Assembly (NCBI RefSeq): GCF_030269925.1 | Contig: NC_085121.1 | Coordinates: 15,703,501-15,767,500, forward strand | Length of the DNA stretch: 64,000 nt | Reading direction: 5' to 3' | Source: Bombyx mori | Lineage: Eukaryota; Arthropoda; Insecta; Lepidoptera; Bombycidae | In this document: positions 36,901 to 51,900 of the stretch, piece by piece | Layout of the letters: each line of letters opens with the position of its first letter | How positions within the stretch are numbered: the first letter of the stretch is position 1 | Translations under genes and position numbers: made by a program | The notes under the pieces: model-generated | The model's input: only the letters and a program-made list of their open reading frames with translations | Database searches by the model: none | Told to the model about the DNA's origin: nothing

Positions 36901-39900
36901 TTTACTTTACGTTCTCGATAGCGTTAAAGTTAACTCAAATTCGTATAGAGTTGGCACAGCGGCAAACGTAGGCAAACGCTCCAACTCCATACAAATTTCA
37001 GTTAACTTTTACGCGTTCGAGAACGCTTAAAAACTCCCACTAAGCACACAGTATAAGACATAACATAACAACATAACCTAATAGGAGACAATAAAGCAGT
37101 AACTTCACACCCGTCAAACGAATACTCAAAGTACATTGTAAGCGAAGTACATAAACACGTGGCCGACATTTGTTTACACCAGCATCGCCGCCGAGTATCG
37201 CGAATAGGATGACACAATTTCACGGAAGCACTGGACAGACTTGGATAAAGCGGTAAAAATATACTTTCGCAAGGTTTACCTACTCATTCATCATCATTAT
37301 CCTGCCCTTCTCCCAGTCATCTGGGGTCGGCGCAACATGTTTTCTCCTTCCATACTCTTCTATCATATATCATTTCTTCGCTCACTCCCCTCTTACCCAT
37401 ATCGTCTTTCACACAATCCATCAATTTCTTCTTAGGTCTACTTCTTCCTCTATATCCTTCCACATTCATAGTTAACATTCTCTTACCAACCTCATTTTCA
37501 TTTCGTCTCATCACATGTCCATACCATCCCAAACGCGCACTCCTCAGCTTCTCTGTCACAGGTGCCACTTTCAGACTTCCTCTAACAGTCTAACAGTCCT
37601 CTTCCTCTAAGGTTTACCTACTGCCATAATTAATTCGCTTCTCAACCCGTAGACCTTCGCATACTTAGTTCTACATATCACAGGTCTATATGTCTCACAG
37701 CATTAACATTTGGACATTTACGAATAGTTACTACGAACTTAGATTAGTTAGATAGTTACGAATACTTGTAACTATACTTGAGACCTTAGAACTTATATCT
37801 CAAGGTGGGTGGCGTGTTTACGTTGTAGATGTCTATGGGCTCCACGCGGGCTCACAAGAGGACCTACCACCAGTAAAAAATTGCATTTTCAAAAAATCAC
37901 ATTTTCATCAAAATTTTCATTTTCAAATTTCATTCATTTATCATGAACAACGCGAAAGATATCCGTGAATATTATTTTCATGTACATCATTTTTCAGGAA
38001 CTTTCTAAACCATCAACGAAGCGTAGCTGTTTGTATACACGAACATTAATCACCAGATAAATTCTTAAGCCGTAATGCAAACGCATTGAAATCTGAAACC
38101 GCACTGGATAACGTGTGTTTTATGTGCCCGTAACTCCACGATTAAGAGCGATAAATACGACATAAACTGCTCCATAGAAACATTATGATAACATTGTTAC
38201 TATGGTTTATATAGTACGGTGGTTAACTTGATGGCGCGCCGCAAAGAAAGAATAACGTCGTTACCTTTTCTTTTCTACCTATTCTGGTAACCTCGAGGGG
38301 TTATATCAGCTTCGCCGAGCGAGTCGGCTAGCTCACGGGGCTCTAACCAGTGTGCTTAGTGCGAGTTTTTTAACGTCCTGGGCCTGGGTGGCGCATTTAA
38401 GTTGTAGATGTCTATGGGCTCCAGTAACCACTTAAGACCAGGTGGGCTGTGATCTCGTCCAATAAAAAAAAAAGTCATACACTTTTCTGGGACCATTCAC
38501 GGAATATGCTTCCTGCATGTTATACCGTACCAATCGCCAACACTAGCTACTACTGGTGTAGAGCGGTGGATTACCACTTTCCCTCCTATTTCTGCCGCGT
38601 AACTTTTTTTTTAGGATTGAGGGATTACTGGTGGCCTGAGGCCTTTCCGGTTTCACAAGGACAGGAGGGCAAGCATAGGCTCTGCCAGAAGGGGTGGGAT
38701 TTGCTAACAGCTGCCCGAGCGCCTCCAAAGGAGACCTAACAACTCAAGAGCAGCCGCTTCGCGAATGAGACGAGTGACTATAGTCACCGATAGTAACGAA
38801 AGGGTTCAAATAAGGCGTCTACGTCACAACAGTTGTGCTCAAATCAGGATGACTGATTCGCAGCAGAAATAGTTACCTACCGGTACCGTCTCATGATATG
38901 CCCCACCACCATTTAATAAATAATCCATCTACACATATATCTGTATATTTAAAATAAATCTTACTTTTCATCGAACGTGTACTGCGAATTAAGTACCGTG
39001 AACATCTTCTTGTACAGAATTCCGAAGAAGCTATCCATCATTGCGTCAAAGTTTGTGTCGCCTCGGCTGTAGTACCTGGAAAATAAATGAAAGTGGATAA
39101 GTAATAGTGTGTCTATACGAAACGCGAGTAATCTCCTAAGTGGCACGTCGAATTTATAGTAAGAAGAATTGGAAGGTACGTGTCTGATAAGTTAAAATAA
39201 TTTAAAACTAGTGGAACACGGTTACAATCGATAATATTATCGTCGCTAAATATCTAAAAACGTCAAATTCGTAAAAAAAAAACAGAATCCTAGAAGAATT
39301 GGTTTGTACAAAGTTTTATCGTTGACGGATAAACGGCTTAGTAACGTATTTAGGACAAACATACACACTTACAGACATTCATTTTAATATAGATGAAAAA
39401 TTTGTCTTCGAAATGTCTCATTGTTTAAAAATATTTTTTTTCGTAAATACTTTTTTGTGAAATATTATTTATTTATTATTAAAGTAAAGTACATATTATA
39501 ATTGTAATAAGATAAAGATATTTTTTTAGAATAAGTCAGGGAGGGAGTCGAAAAATTGAAGTAGTGGCTTTGCAAAACTTAAGTGCAACTACTATTAAAA
39601 TTATCTTTTAACGGAGCTTTCAAAATTGTTTAGCATTGAATATTGTTTTCTTTGAAAACGAAAAATGGATGGTTTTTAAGAGCTCTCAATTATATTTTAT
39701 TTTTAAGTCTGCTGATTGTATTGTGTTGTGGTAGAACAACGAATTTTATTTATGTAAGTTTCTTATTATTATTAAAATCTCTCTTCGGAATTATATTACG
39801 ATCCATAACGAACGTGGTCAAATTCCCTTCGAACTGACCACTGGAAAGAATACTGGTCTACAATGATAACAACTCTAGTATCTACACGAATCATAGGACG

Positions 39901-42900
39901 TTCACCTTCGGTGGCACTAAAAAAGTTTTTAGTAAATTTCATCGCAAATAATGTGGCAACGTTCTTATCTATATATTAATACGTGAAGCAAAAACTTTTT
40001 ACCTCTTTTTGCGAAAATTGCGGGGACGGAGGATTATGAAATTTCCCCCATTTATAGAGAATATAGAGAAGGAATGCAGAATGTTAATAATTTTTTTTAA
40101 TTTTGCATAAAAATATGTACATATGTTAAATTGATAAAATAAAAACATTACACACACTACCATGTATTTGACACACACACGCACACACAATACATACTAT
40201 TTGTTTATTGTCTTTGTCTTAACTTTTCTTAACGCTTATAGTCTGAAGTAGAGTCTTGGCGAAATCTTTGATTATAGAATTAGTGTTTTTGACAATAGAA
40301 TCATAATAGTGTACAAACTTATAATTTCAATTATAGTTATAGTCGAATTTCGATTACTCAGGGCCCACTAGTATTATTAAAATCATCTAATCACCTTTCG
40401 AGTTGTTCGAATAACTGTTCAAAGACGTAGGAATGCTGTTCGTAAATCATTCCGTAGGTTCTCTTGAACATCGCGTGGAACTCTTCTCGCGACAGCTTGA
40501 GCAGCTTCCTGAAGAATTCTAGAACAAACGAGAAACAAATTAGTAAGAATGCGGGAAGACACTGGCGCGATAATCATTATTCGGTTCGTTGATAAAAGAT
40601 GTTCGTGATCGTTTTGTGAATTTGGACAATTCAATTTCAATTGCTTATTCTTCCCATCAAGTTCCTTATTCGTACTATTTATCTATACGAATATATAAAT
40701 CTACAGTGGTTTTTACGGATGTTCCGTTATAACTACTGAACCGTGCATCCGATTGACTTGAAACTTTGTATCCATTTAGAAAATCCATGTACTTAATGGA
40801 TAGGCTAATGTTTATATGAGTGTTGGACTCTCTACACCAGTTGCGGGGGTGTTAATGATGAGAATTTTTGTGGGGTGAGAAATAATAATGTTAATTTTAA
40901 ATGCCCAGCGAAGCGGACGGGTACAGTTGCCAATAGAATTGAAATAAATTATCAAATCAGTCCAGCCGCTCTCAAATGTTGCGTTTACCAATATACAGCA
41001 ATTAATTTTATTCACATCGGGTATTTTTATAGAAAAAAAAAACGGCACGTGTTAAAAGACCTCATTTATTTGTGGATCTGAATCGCAATATCAATAATAA
41101 TTATTTTTATGAGCAAATAAAATTATTCATATCAGATTAGTTATGATTTAAATGTAAAATGCAAACGAATGAATGAAATGTGACTCTTAACCAGCACACG
41201 AAGTTCAACGAACATAAATATCGGTCCATTCGATAGGATATTTTACTATCACCAAAATCAGAATAGTTTACGGACCCTTAGAGAATTTACTAGTGTTGGG
41301 CGTCATATTTTTTTTTATTGCTTAGATGGGTGGACGAGTTAACAGCCCACCTGGTGTTAAGTTGTTACTGGAGCCCATAGACATCTACAACGTAAATGCG
41401 CCACCCACCTTCAGATATAAGTTCTAAGGTCTCAATATAGTTACAATGGCTACCCCACCCTTCAGACCGAAACTCATTACTGCTTCACGGCAGAAATAGG
41501 CGGGGTGGTGGTACCTAACCGTGCGGATTCCCAAGAGGTCCTACCACCAGTTGCTCACTCGTATCTCCACCCTGGCTTTTTCTGCCGTGAACCACTAATT
41601 CGTTTAGGTTTGATGCCCTTGTACTACAAAATCGAAATAGAGGACTCTAGTTGCAACTTAATACCATTGTATTACAAAATGGAAACACAGGACTCCAGTA
41701 GCAACTTAATAAGAGGTGAGCCGTGAGTTTCTACACTCATCTGAGCTAATTAATGATAATGAATGGATAGGTCGCGAATCCGAACGCGAACCTGCATTGC
41801 CAAAACCACAGCTAATTTCAAATAATTCAAACCGCCGATGAACACAAAGAAAAATTTCAAAGCATCAAGAAGCATATTGAGGAAAACGGTTTGATTGAAT
41901 AAGAACATTCTCAGGAATGCTCGTATAAACATATAAATAAATATCAACATTAATTGAACATTACTATGAAACGCCAGCGAAAAGTTCTTAGAAAGATATA
42001 CTCGTATAAGCAATAGGGCGCTGACATGTCACTAGCAAAAATAAGTGTGATGCATTATTTAATGTTCTAGATGAGTAAACGAACCGTGGCGGCTGGTGAA
42101 AATTGACGTCTATAAACATGATAATGTGGAGTCAGACACGCATCTTAAGATTTGAGGTCGAAAAGGCTATCTCATGCTTCGGATTAGGAGAGTTAGGTAC
42201 ACCTAAGCCAAGATACATTCTACCAGTAGGATTTTGCCGCCAACGCGATGGAAGAAGACGAGCGCCTTTTTTTTTTATTCCATCCTATGCCTTGAGAGGC
42301 TATTTCAGCGTAACTTTAACTAGTAGGTGAGCTCACGGGGCTCAAAACCTGACGACGTTGCTAACACGAACCCGAGCAAGAGGCGTGCTTCGCAGAATCT
42401 ACTACCGGGTCGGAAACGCGACTCACTGAGAAGATCCGGCGAGAAACTCAGTGGGCTGTGTCTGAGGGTTAATTTACTCGTCGAGCCCTCGACGGGTTCG
42501 ACGAGAACCGACCGGTGCTTGAGGTACCTAAAAGCACCGTTCGTGGATCGGGAGGATCCGAAATGACGTGTTTTGGGCGACGTCGACTGCTTTCCATTCT
42601 GTCCGTAGGATCGGTAATGAACGAGCGCCGCGCAAATCACATCACACGATAACCTTGAACAAGTTGTATCTCAAGCGAGGTTCAGATGCGGAGTGTTGAG
42701 TAATAGGAGATTTTAGGTGATCCGACCACAAAATACTCGCTTCGATTATGCTTTCGCATTTTTCTTGGAATTTAAGGATAAAAACTATGATCACTATAAT
42801 TAGCCCCCACTCAAGTTCGTATATATTCACAGGATTCCTTCAGTTTGATCTAGCTCACTCGCCGGATCTTCTCAGTGGGTCGCGTTTCCGATCCGATGGT

Positions 42901-45900
42901 AAATTTTGCGAAACACTGCTCTTGCTAGCGCTAATGTTAGCAACGTCCTTAGGTTAGAGCCCCATGAGCTCACCTACTCGTTTGGTGAATCTATCATGAC
43001 CCCTCGAGGTCACTAGAATAAGTAGAAAAAGAAAAGAAAAAAACTTGAGTAGGCTACAATAAACTAATTATAAAACAATCTAAAAAGTTTCGTATTTATT
43101 CAATATTGTAACACAGAAATGTGTATTACAACAAAAGGCACAATAAATGGTATGAATGGTATAATGACAACGAAAAATAACAACATTCATAAAAAAAATA
43201 ATGAAAAAATGTTTATAATAGTTTTTAATTAAACCAGAACGATAATTAAATTATACAGTGTTTTCGTGAAACATTCCGTGTTATTGTACGATCTGTGGTT
43301 GATTCGTTTTTATTTCAACCTCAAATGATGTCACTAGTAATGAAGATTTGTTCAGTTTGGTTCTATAAAGCTCGTGCGACAATTTTGAAAACTAAGACTC
43401 GTCCGATTGCGGCATTGCAATAACGGCTTGTTCATGTATATAAAATAGGGACGCCCAAGGAGTAACAATGACTCCCTTCGTAAAGGTAACGGGCAGACCT
43501 GAGGGGGATGAAGACCGTGTGGAGCTTTACCAGCAGTCTAGCGCGCCACTCAGTAGTGACGTCATAAGAGCGATCGGTTTTTGGTGTATCGCATCCTGAA
43601 CAGGCAGGCTGGGTCCGACCCATCCGAATAGCTCACGACACCAGCGGCGCTGCCTGGGCGGTCTGATCTGTCGCCGTACCAAGAAGGCAGATGTTCCACA
43701 GCCTGGCCTGACGTGAGCCGTGCATTTGGGTGCAGTAATGATCGGAGCAACCGTCTTACTCCGGGTCGGATACTGACCTCGAGGAAAATAAGACGCTTGG
43801 GTGAGCGTTTAGGGGAGTTTAGTGGGTAGGGCCCTAAATATCGCCATCTGCAGACGTTTATTCCTAGACCGTCTAGTCACGCACGCCTCCTGGGTGCGGG
43901 GAGTTCTAGGAGCTTCGGCCCCCAGCCCAGAAACAAAAAGGCAGTGACAACAAGCTAGCTTACCCACGTAGAATCTGTAGGTATCCCTGACGCGCGTTCA
44001 AACCGCATCACTTTAAATTAAAATTATCAAAGCTTCGTCGCTGACGCCCTCATGAAATACCATATCATAACCATGAATATGCACGTAAGACAGAAAACGG
44101 CTATTCATTAAACAATTAATATTTTGGAACGCACAGAACAAGAAACGGAATGTTGCCAGACAGTCGTAAACTGCGTTCCGAATAATGTAATTCTGTCGTC
44201 GTTTGAATATTAATATGATAATCGTTTTCATTCACGATAATCGTAAAACATTATGCAACTTTTGTCTGTGATGATACGGCATTCGGCCGATCTAATTCAT
44301 TGGTCAAGCATTTCGTTGTCTGACGTCAGAAGCTTAATACACGGTCGGCTTCGGAGATAAAGTTATACCTTGGCAACTTCGAATCAATAATACGAGACTT
44401 TCTTAGTAAAATAATACCCATCTTATTTACCAGCTTCACTCAAAAAATATTACCCGCACTGACTTGAAGATTTCAGGCCTACCACTCCCAAGTTAAGAGT
44501 TTCCGGTCGATAATACCGAAAAGAAACGAGACAAGAAGATCTACATCCAGAACCGGATTCCGTTTATTTCGTTTCCGTATCCCGTAATAGAATGTACATA
44601 TGTGTTTTATATGGCATGTTTCATGGGCAGATCTCTGGGGAACCATTTGATGTGACACCGTTATTTTAATTTTCCCTCGCCACTAGTAATCGGAGCAGAG
44701 TTTATTAATGTTTCCTCACATCCACTGTGCTGTACATTGCTTTTTCAAATGAACATTTTTGCCATGTACCATCCGACTCCAAAACTCTGTTGTACCCAAA
44801 TTGGTCCCAGAATTCCGGAAATTTGTTAGACCGGTTGGGAAAATCAAGAAGTGCTTTACGGCGACACAAATTTGGTAATAATGGATATGGTATGACATCA
44901 TATTTCAAGAGGTTGGAAATGCGATCTCAGTGGTAGGCAGAAGGCTGTACCCTTAGTATTGTTAATGTTCACGGCCTACGAGGACTATTGAGGATCATGA
45001 GAGTCGCATGTTTGTGTACCAACAAAGTTTTTTTTTAATGCAGCTATTTCTTGGGGCCCGGAGGTTGTTCATTAGGATGAGTAGGCGACTTCGAAAATTC
45101 AACCACAGAGGGTAGTTGCAACTGTTTTGGCAAATGCGTCTAGTACCGGATCGGAATAGCAACGTAGTAAGAGCATCTGGCAAAGAAATCAGCTGGTTTA
45201 TCCTATAGGCCACGTGTCAAACAAAAGCAGTGAAAAATTGTATCTATAACTTCTTTAAAGGCCAAACCTCACCTCATTTTCTGTTAAATATTATTTATTT
45301 TATTCCCTTAATTATATATTAAGCACTTAGTGTGCGTGTATGATTGGGGACCACTGTCATATCTATTTCTGTAGGAAAGTAATCAATCATTCTTAAGAAT
45401 TTGAAGAGAGTTGGACCTATATCTACATGTGCTTGTCTCTGATGTCGTGGGGCCAGTGAACTCCAGCACCCATCAACATATTATCAATAAAAGAAACACC
45501 AAAATTATAAGACTTCAAAAACAATAAATTATTTAATGTAACATTTCTGTATCTCAAAGCAAATAAAATCATTTAATTATTACGGCAGTAAAAAAATCTA
45601 CGTAAAAAAAACTACAAATGATTAAAATGTCTTTGAAAAAACTATAATATTGAACATGTAAATGGCAGAGGTAAATAAAAATAATTTTAATATTTCAAAC
45701 ACTTTGGCAGTGATTACTTTTCGAGTCTGTCAAATACGACAAAGTTCATTGACCGTTAATATTTTTTTTTAACATGCGATACACGATTCGTGCCAATGCA
45801 CACATATAGGTATTCTATAGGAAAGTGCAGACTAAAATTTGTTTGTCAAGATTTTTATTTTTGTTTTAAATAATCAGAGGTCTTGTTCCATCTACTTTTC

Positions 45901-48900
45901 GGAGGAGATTATATAGAGACGGATCTCCTTTCCACCATTATCTATGGGCAGTATAGGATACAACGTGAAAATCGTCGCTATCTTTTTTAATTTTATTCCA
46001 TGGATGAGTCAACGAGTCCACAGCCAATGTCAATTGATTTCCGGAAGCCAAAAACAACATGTCAAAAACTCACTTGAATGTCAAGTTTGACGTATATACA
46101 TATTTTTTGGTATATTAAACACTTTTACAAAATTCACAACAAACGTTTTTTTTGGGGGAGTTGATTAACCCGATTGAATTGCAAGAAAATTAATTCGCCA
46201 TAAATAAGATAGAGACGAGTGAAACCGCAGGTAAAACTTATCCGCACTCAGTGGCGCCGGCACGAAATTATCACACGAATTCGCGTGCCTATTAGTGATA
46301 TGATTGCGATCGTAATTTCAGCGAATTCTGTGTACAATTTACGTAAATGTTGAATTTGATTTTTTCTTCTATTGCATAGACGGATGAGCTCACGATCTAT
46401 CTAGTGGTAAGCGGTTACTGGAGTCCATGGACATCACAACGTAAATGCTATATCTATCACCTACCTTGAGACATAAGGTCAATATCTCGATTGAATTATC
46501 AACAGAATCTCACATCTTTCTTAACGAAAACGATGAATGTTTCACGCTAGAATTAGGTTGAGTCATTGGATCTATTGAGCGGGTTTATAGTTCACCTTGT
46601 CACAAATAAATGCCGATTGATGATCGCAGTCAGTCGAGTAAGAACTTCTCAGTAGCATTTTACCACACCCACGGAGATGGGAGGCGCTGTTTTAGGCCAA
46701 CACTACAGAATCACATATATTAAAACTGTAATGTGAGTTCAATTAGCACAGTATATATTATGATAATAAATTAATTTGCCGCTTAAAATGTAACAGAGGG
46801 TTAACCTAAACTACCGAACCGATTTTAACTTTTTTTTTAAATATGTATGTGCTTTGTTCCAACTTAGGCCACAGGATGGTTTTTATTTCAATTAATGGTC
46901 GCAATATTTATTAATTAACAATAAAATAATTTCATAAGTTGATTATTGTTATTAATTGTAAGTCTCATAACTTTAAAACAGATGGCGCCTTAAATCAGTT
47001 CTTACAGACAATTGTAATAGTGTCTGACATTAATATCTCATAGATGACGCTGTTTTAAAAATAACAACGTTTCACATAAGCTACAATTTAATGGCATAAA
47101 CACCACGTGTTGCTGAGGCTAAAGTATAAGTGAAATTTATTTCGTAATAAACGCAATACAATAATAGATTTCACTATCTAATTGTTCTTACTTTGTTAAT
47201 TTTTGGTATTAGCGTAGCTGGTCATGTGTTATTTAGAAAGAAAGAACCTTAGCCACGGCAACGTGTGGCCGGGTCTACTAGTTTAAAATATATTGGTCCG
47301 TTTCTTTCATATTTGATAATCAAGATTGCACAACTAACTACAAACATTATGCTTACCCGCGTTCTTTCAACCTTTCACGCTACATTTCACGAATATTAGA
47401 TTCATCATATCGAATGTCGCTTTCGTTCAAAGCTATGAGGAAGGAGGAAGAACGTAAACAATTAGCGGACACAAAACAGTGCATTATTACCGTTTATTGT
47501 GAATTGATTATCAAATGTGTACATGAGCTTGGGGTAGCGTGACCGTTTGCTTGGTTTTTGCTTGTTTTTATTTGTCGTTTTCACGATTCCGGATCGCGTG
47601 CTGTGAATGCCTTTTTTTTAAAACTGTTTTAATTACTGTCATTATTTTGATAAATAATATTGGCTATCGCAGCCCCGAGTCGAATAAAGTCGTGATATTC
47701 GAGACTTTTGCAAAAGAAGGACAGTGTTTATTTTTCGATATATGTAGTCGCTTAAACTAAATTAGATTCGGTCGAGAACAACGCCACTACGTGTGACGTC
47801 ATTTGAGGCCAAACAAACGACGAGCTGACCATAGATCGTACGCTAATAAGCAACGATTAGCCATTTAAGATATCATGAAGTTGAATTACATTAACCAATT
47901 ATGTTTAGTGTTTTAAAATAAACGTAATTTGGATACAACTAAGATCCCTTAAGGCGACTCTTTGATTATTTTGTTATTAGTGTTGAATAAACTATTGGTT
48001 TTAATGCAAATTGTCGAGTAGAAGTAGTCTTTAATATTTTTTAAAGGTTTCTCGGAAGATCAAGTCGAGTCGTGCAAGGCGATATTTGGTTTAAGCGATA
48101 TTTCGCTTAACACGCTATTTTTGTAATTAAAGGTGCGTTATATTCAGTATTAACATCAACAGTTCGATGTTTTCAATTGAACTTCAATTAAGTTTACTCC
48201 ATTCGAATAGCTGAAGAAGTTTTTTTTTGTTATGATATTTTTTCCTAATTTTGAACTTTAAATGGCTCTCATATAAAGCTGCAAAAATGTCGCTTAACCA
48301 AATGCCTTTCCCCCTTAAAGTAATCATTCTTTATTCTCAAATGAATTTAAGTTTGTTTTGTAGTAAGGCTCCATAATTAAAACTGGCTGCTTCAACATCA
48401 GCATAATGGCTGTCAGCCCTGAGCACCAATGAGTGTTCTTTACTCCATGTACCTCATAATAAAACCATTTTTTTATCGGGTCTAAATAAAAAAAGCCTAG
48501 ACCGAGAAGGGCACCAGCACATCCCGCGAGTATTGTATAAGCCAATTATGGGTCTCACCGGAGAATGTGCGGCCGTATTATCTTATTAGGTATGTATTAT
48601 ACCAGTACGTCAAGCACGAAAATCCATCGAATTCGTAATGTAAATGTATCGAGTCTTCGATACGAAAACGGATCATTACATTATAATATATTAGTATTCG
48701 ATAGCCAGCCTTCGAGATTTACGTTACCGCATGTCAAAACAATTTTCATGCTCTCGATTATGAGTATAAGTTTCGATTTTCAAGAACGTGACGATTCTTT
48801 TTTTTTCCTACCAATTCTAGTAACTTCGAGGGGTTATTCTAGATTCGCCGAGCTAGTAGGTGAGCTCGCGGGGCTCAAACCTGACGAAGTTGCTAGCACG

Positions 48901-51900
48901 AACCCTAGCAAGAGCCGTACTTCGCAGAATCTACCTACCACCGAATCGGAAACGCGATCTTGAGAAGATCCGGCGAGAAACTCAGTGGGCTGTGTCTGTG
49001 GGTTAATTTACTCGTCGAGCCCTTCATCGCAAGCGATGGGTTCGGCGAGGACGGTGACCGGGTGACGAAACGAAAGTAAGTAAATTTATTTTGCGTTGCC
49101 GGCCGGTCAAGGAACGTTTGTGCAACAAGGCATATTATAAAGTTAAGGATTATTTACTAGATGGCACTACGTGGGAATGAGGCGTTCGCTCCTGGCCAAT
49201 TAATTTTTCCTAATTATAATTTTTTGAATTTTTTTTTTTTTTTCGTTTGTTGTCGTTTCGTTTCGTATTTTTACTTATTTAAAAAAAAAGAAGAAAATAT
49301 TTGAGAAAAAACAAAAAAAAAAGGCCGCTGAGTTTGTTTTTACGGTTATTCTCAGGACTGTGGCTTTTTTTGGAACCGGTGGTAGAGTTAACATTGTTAT
49401 TTATATTTACACAACTGACATCAAGTTGAAATAAATGATTTTGAATTTTGATTTTTATTCGTGCTGCTGAAATTAATTTTTTTTACGGACGGTAGGGGCG
49501 CTGTTTAAATACTATGCTTTTTTTCTCTCGATATCAATACGAATACTTTTTCGATAGTCATTCGTGCTCACCCTCAGTACACTGTCGTCACATTAACTGG
49601 CGTTAGGTCGTATTATGAGCGCGCGTGGGTAGTTCTCACACGTTCCGTTTTGAAAAGCGGGCCGCCGTTATATAAGCCAAAGGAGACTACGACTTCGATC
49701 ATAAAATACATGGTGGGCGGCGAGCTAGTGGGCCAATAAAAAATAAGTAATAAAAAAAACATCATCAAGTCTTCTTCGCTTAGCTTGTAGGATTCCAAGA
49801 GAGTATTACAAAATATGTATCTCGCTTGGTTACAAGTCTGAGGAATTGATTTCACCCATTAACGGAGGTGTTCAGCGCGCAAGTGTCCATGTTTGGACAG
49901 GCGGATCCCGTTCGATGGCGCAATTACAGTCTGAGGGCCTAGAGTTGCCAGCCTATAGAAATCGGAAATATTTAAATTTTAAATAACACTAGCGGACCCG
50001 ACAGACGTTGTCCTGCAAAAATTCATTCAAGTTGATCTAGACGTTTAGTTGTAGTATAGATAAATAACCTAAATACCGACTGTGGCGCCATCTGCCGCGC
50101 TGATTTGTGAATCTAAGCCATCCAGGGTGCCACCCAAAGGCATACAAAAAAATCATTCAAATCGGTCCAGCCGGTTAGGAGGAGTTCAATGACAAACACA
50201 CGCACAGAAGAAATATATTTAAAAAGATAAGCTATGAAAATGCTTTGATACTAGGTACCGGAATCCGTAGTCAGAATGTGAATGTGGTTGCCCTACTTGA
50301 ATTTTAAGATTGAAGTTTAAACTCAAAATCTAATATAAGAGTCTAAGAAAAGGCAGTGATTGTAAAAGTAATTTATGAAGATTCTTCCATTATTAATGAA
50401 ATTAAATAAATAAATGTAGTTTTCACAAAATTAAATAGTATTGATGTATAAAAACAGCCATTCTGTATTCGGAGCTGAAGTAATCTGACCTGATCTGAGT
50501 AAAACATTTACATGCATGAAGTATCTTCCAAATAAATAAATAATGACTTTGAATTTACATTTAAAGTTTTCAATTTAAATTAAAATAATTTTAAATTTAC
50601 AGCCACAATACAGTAGTGATTTTTAAATGTCTTTTTAATATTATTTTCTACATGGCAACACTGTCTGACGGAGACTCGTGAAGTGCGTCTCACAATGTCA
50701 TGTTTAACTTTTCTCTTATTGCAATTAATAACAGGTACAGGGAAACTTGTGCATTACGATGTTCTATAACATTAATTATTTATATACACAGAAATGAAAA
50801 AAAAAAATATGAATTTTAATTTTACCGTAAAATGAACAACAATTTCAATTAAAATTTGTTTACAAAAAATGGTCGAAAATTGCTTGCCATTTTGGAGGTT
50901 TTCCTCTATCTCGCCATATGAAAAACGATGGAGGCTCAAACGATTTTAAAAGATCGAAGGACAGTCGCCCTCCCGAAAATACGGCCGAGCTTAATTACAA
51001 AATCAACTGTCGTCGACCGCTCACAATCAATATTTAAACTTTCATAAGCTTCCACTCTCACGGTCGCTTTGTTTACTCGGGTAAGTAGCTAAGTTATTTA
51101 TAAAAAAAACTGTTGTAAGTAGGTTTTACTTATAGGTGATTCATTTATTTGATTGATAAAAGCAGATGTGCGACTTAGTGCGAGTTTTTTAACGTTCTCG
51201 ATAGCGTAAACGTTAACTCAAATTTGTATGTAGTTGGAACGTTTGCCTACGTTTGCCGCTAGGGACGCTGTTGCTAAGGTGGGTGAACGAACTCACGACC
51301 CACCTGATGTTAAGTGGTTACTAGAGCCCATAGACATATACAACATAAATGTAGCCACTCGCCTTGAGATATGAGTTCTAAGGTCTCAGTTTTTACAGTA
51401 CAACGACTGCTCCACCTTTCAAACCGAAATGCATTACTGCTTCACGGTAGAAATAGGCAGAGTGGTGTACATACTCGTGCGGACTCACCAGACGTCCTAC
51501 CACTGGTATTATCTTAAGAGTATCTCAGTCTTTTGGAATTTCGTCATCGATTAGCGTAACATAAAAACGTATTATCTATAATTTTAGAATAAAAAAGTTT
51601 ATCAATATGTAAAATGCCGGTTTGCTCCTATTAAAATGGTGGACTGAATCAAATTATGGAAGTCCCTTTTGGCTTTTTGGCTACGCAACGCTTAAAATAA
51701 AAGAAAAAAAACCTTGTATTTATTCGCGTTTGTGAAACTGGAATTGAACGGATTGACCGTACGAGGTGTGAGGGGATAGCTATCGATAAATAAAATATCC
51801 ATAAAACCGAACACATTACTAACGATTTTTTTTTCCTACCTAAGCTGATAGCCTTGAGAGGCTATTTCAGCGTAACCTTATAGATGAGCTCACGGGGCTC

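Noticed and set aside
42327..42566. Open frames on both strands at 42.3-42.6 kb, and similar ones at 48.6, 51.9, 52.8 and 63.7 kb
   Set aside because: All are translations of the same interspersed retroposon; the shared peptides reflect the repeat, not a gene family.
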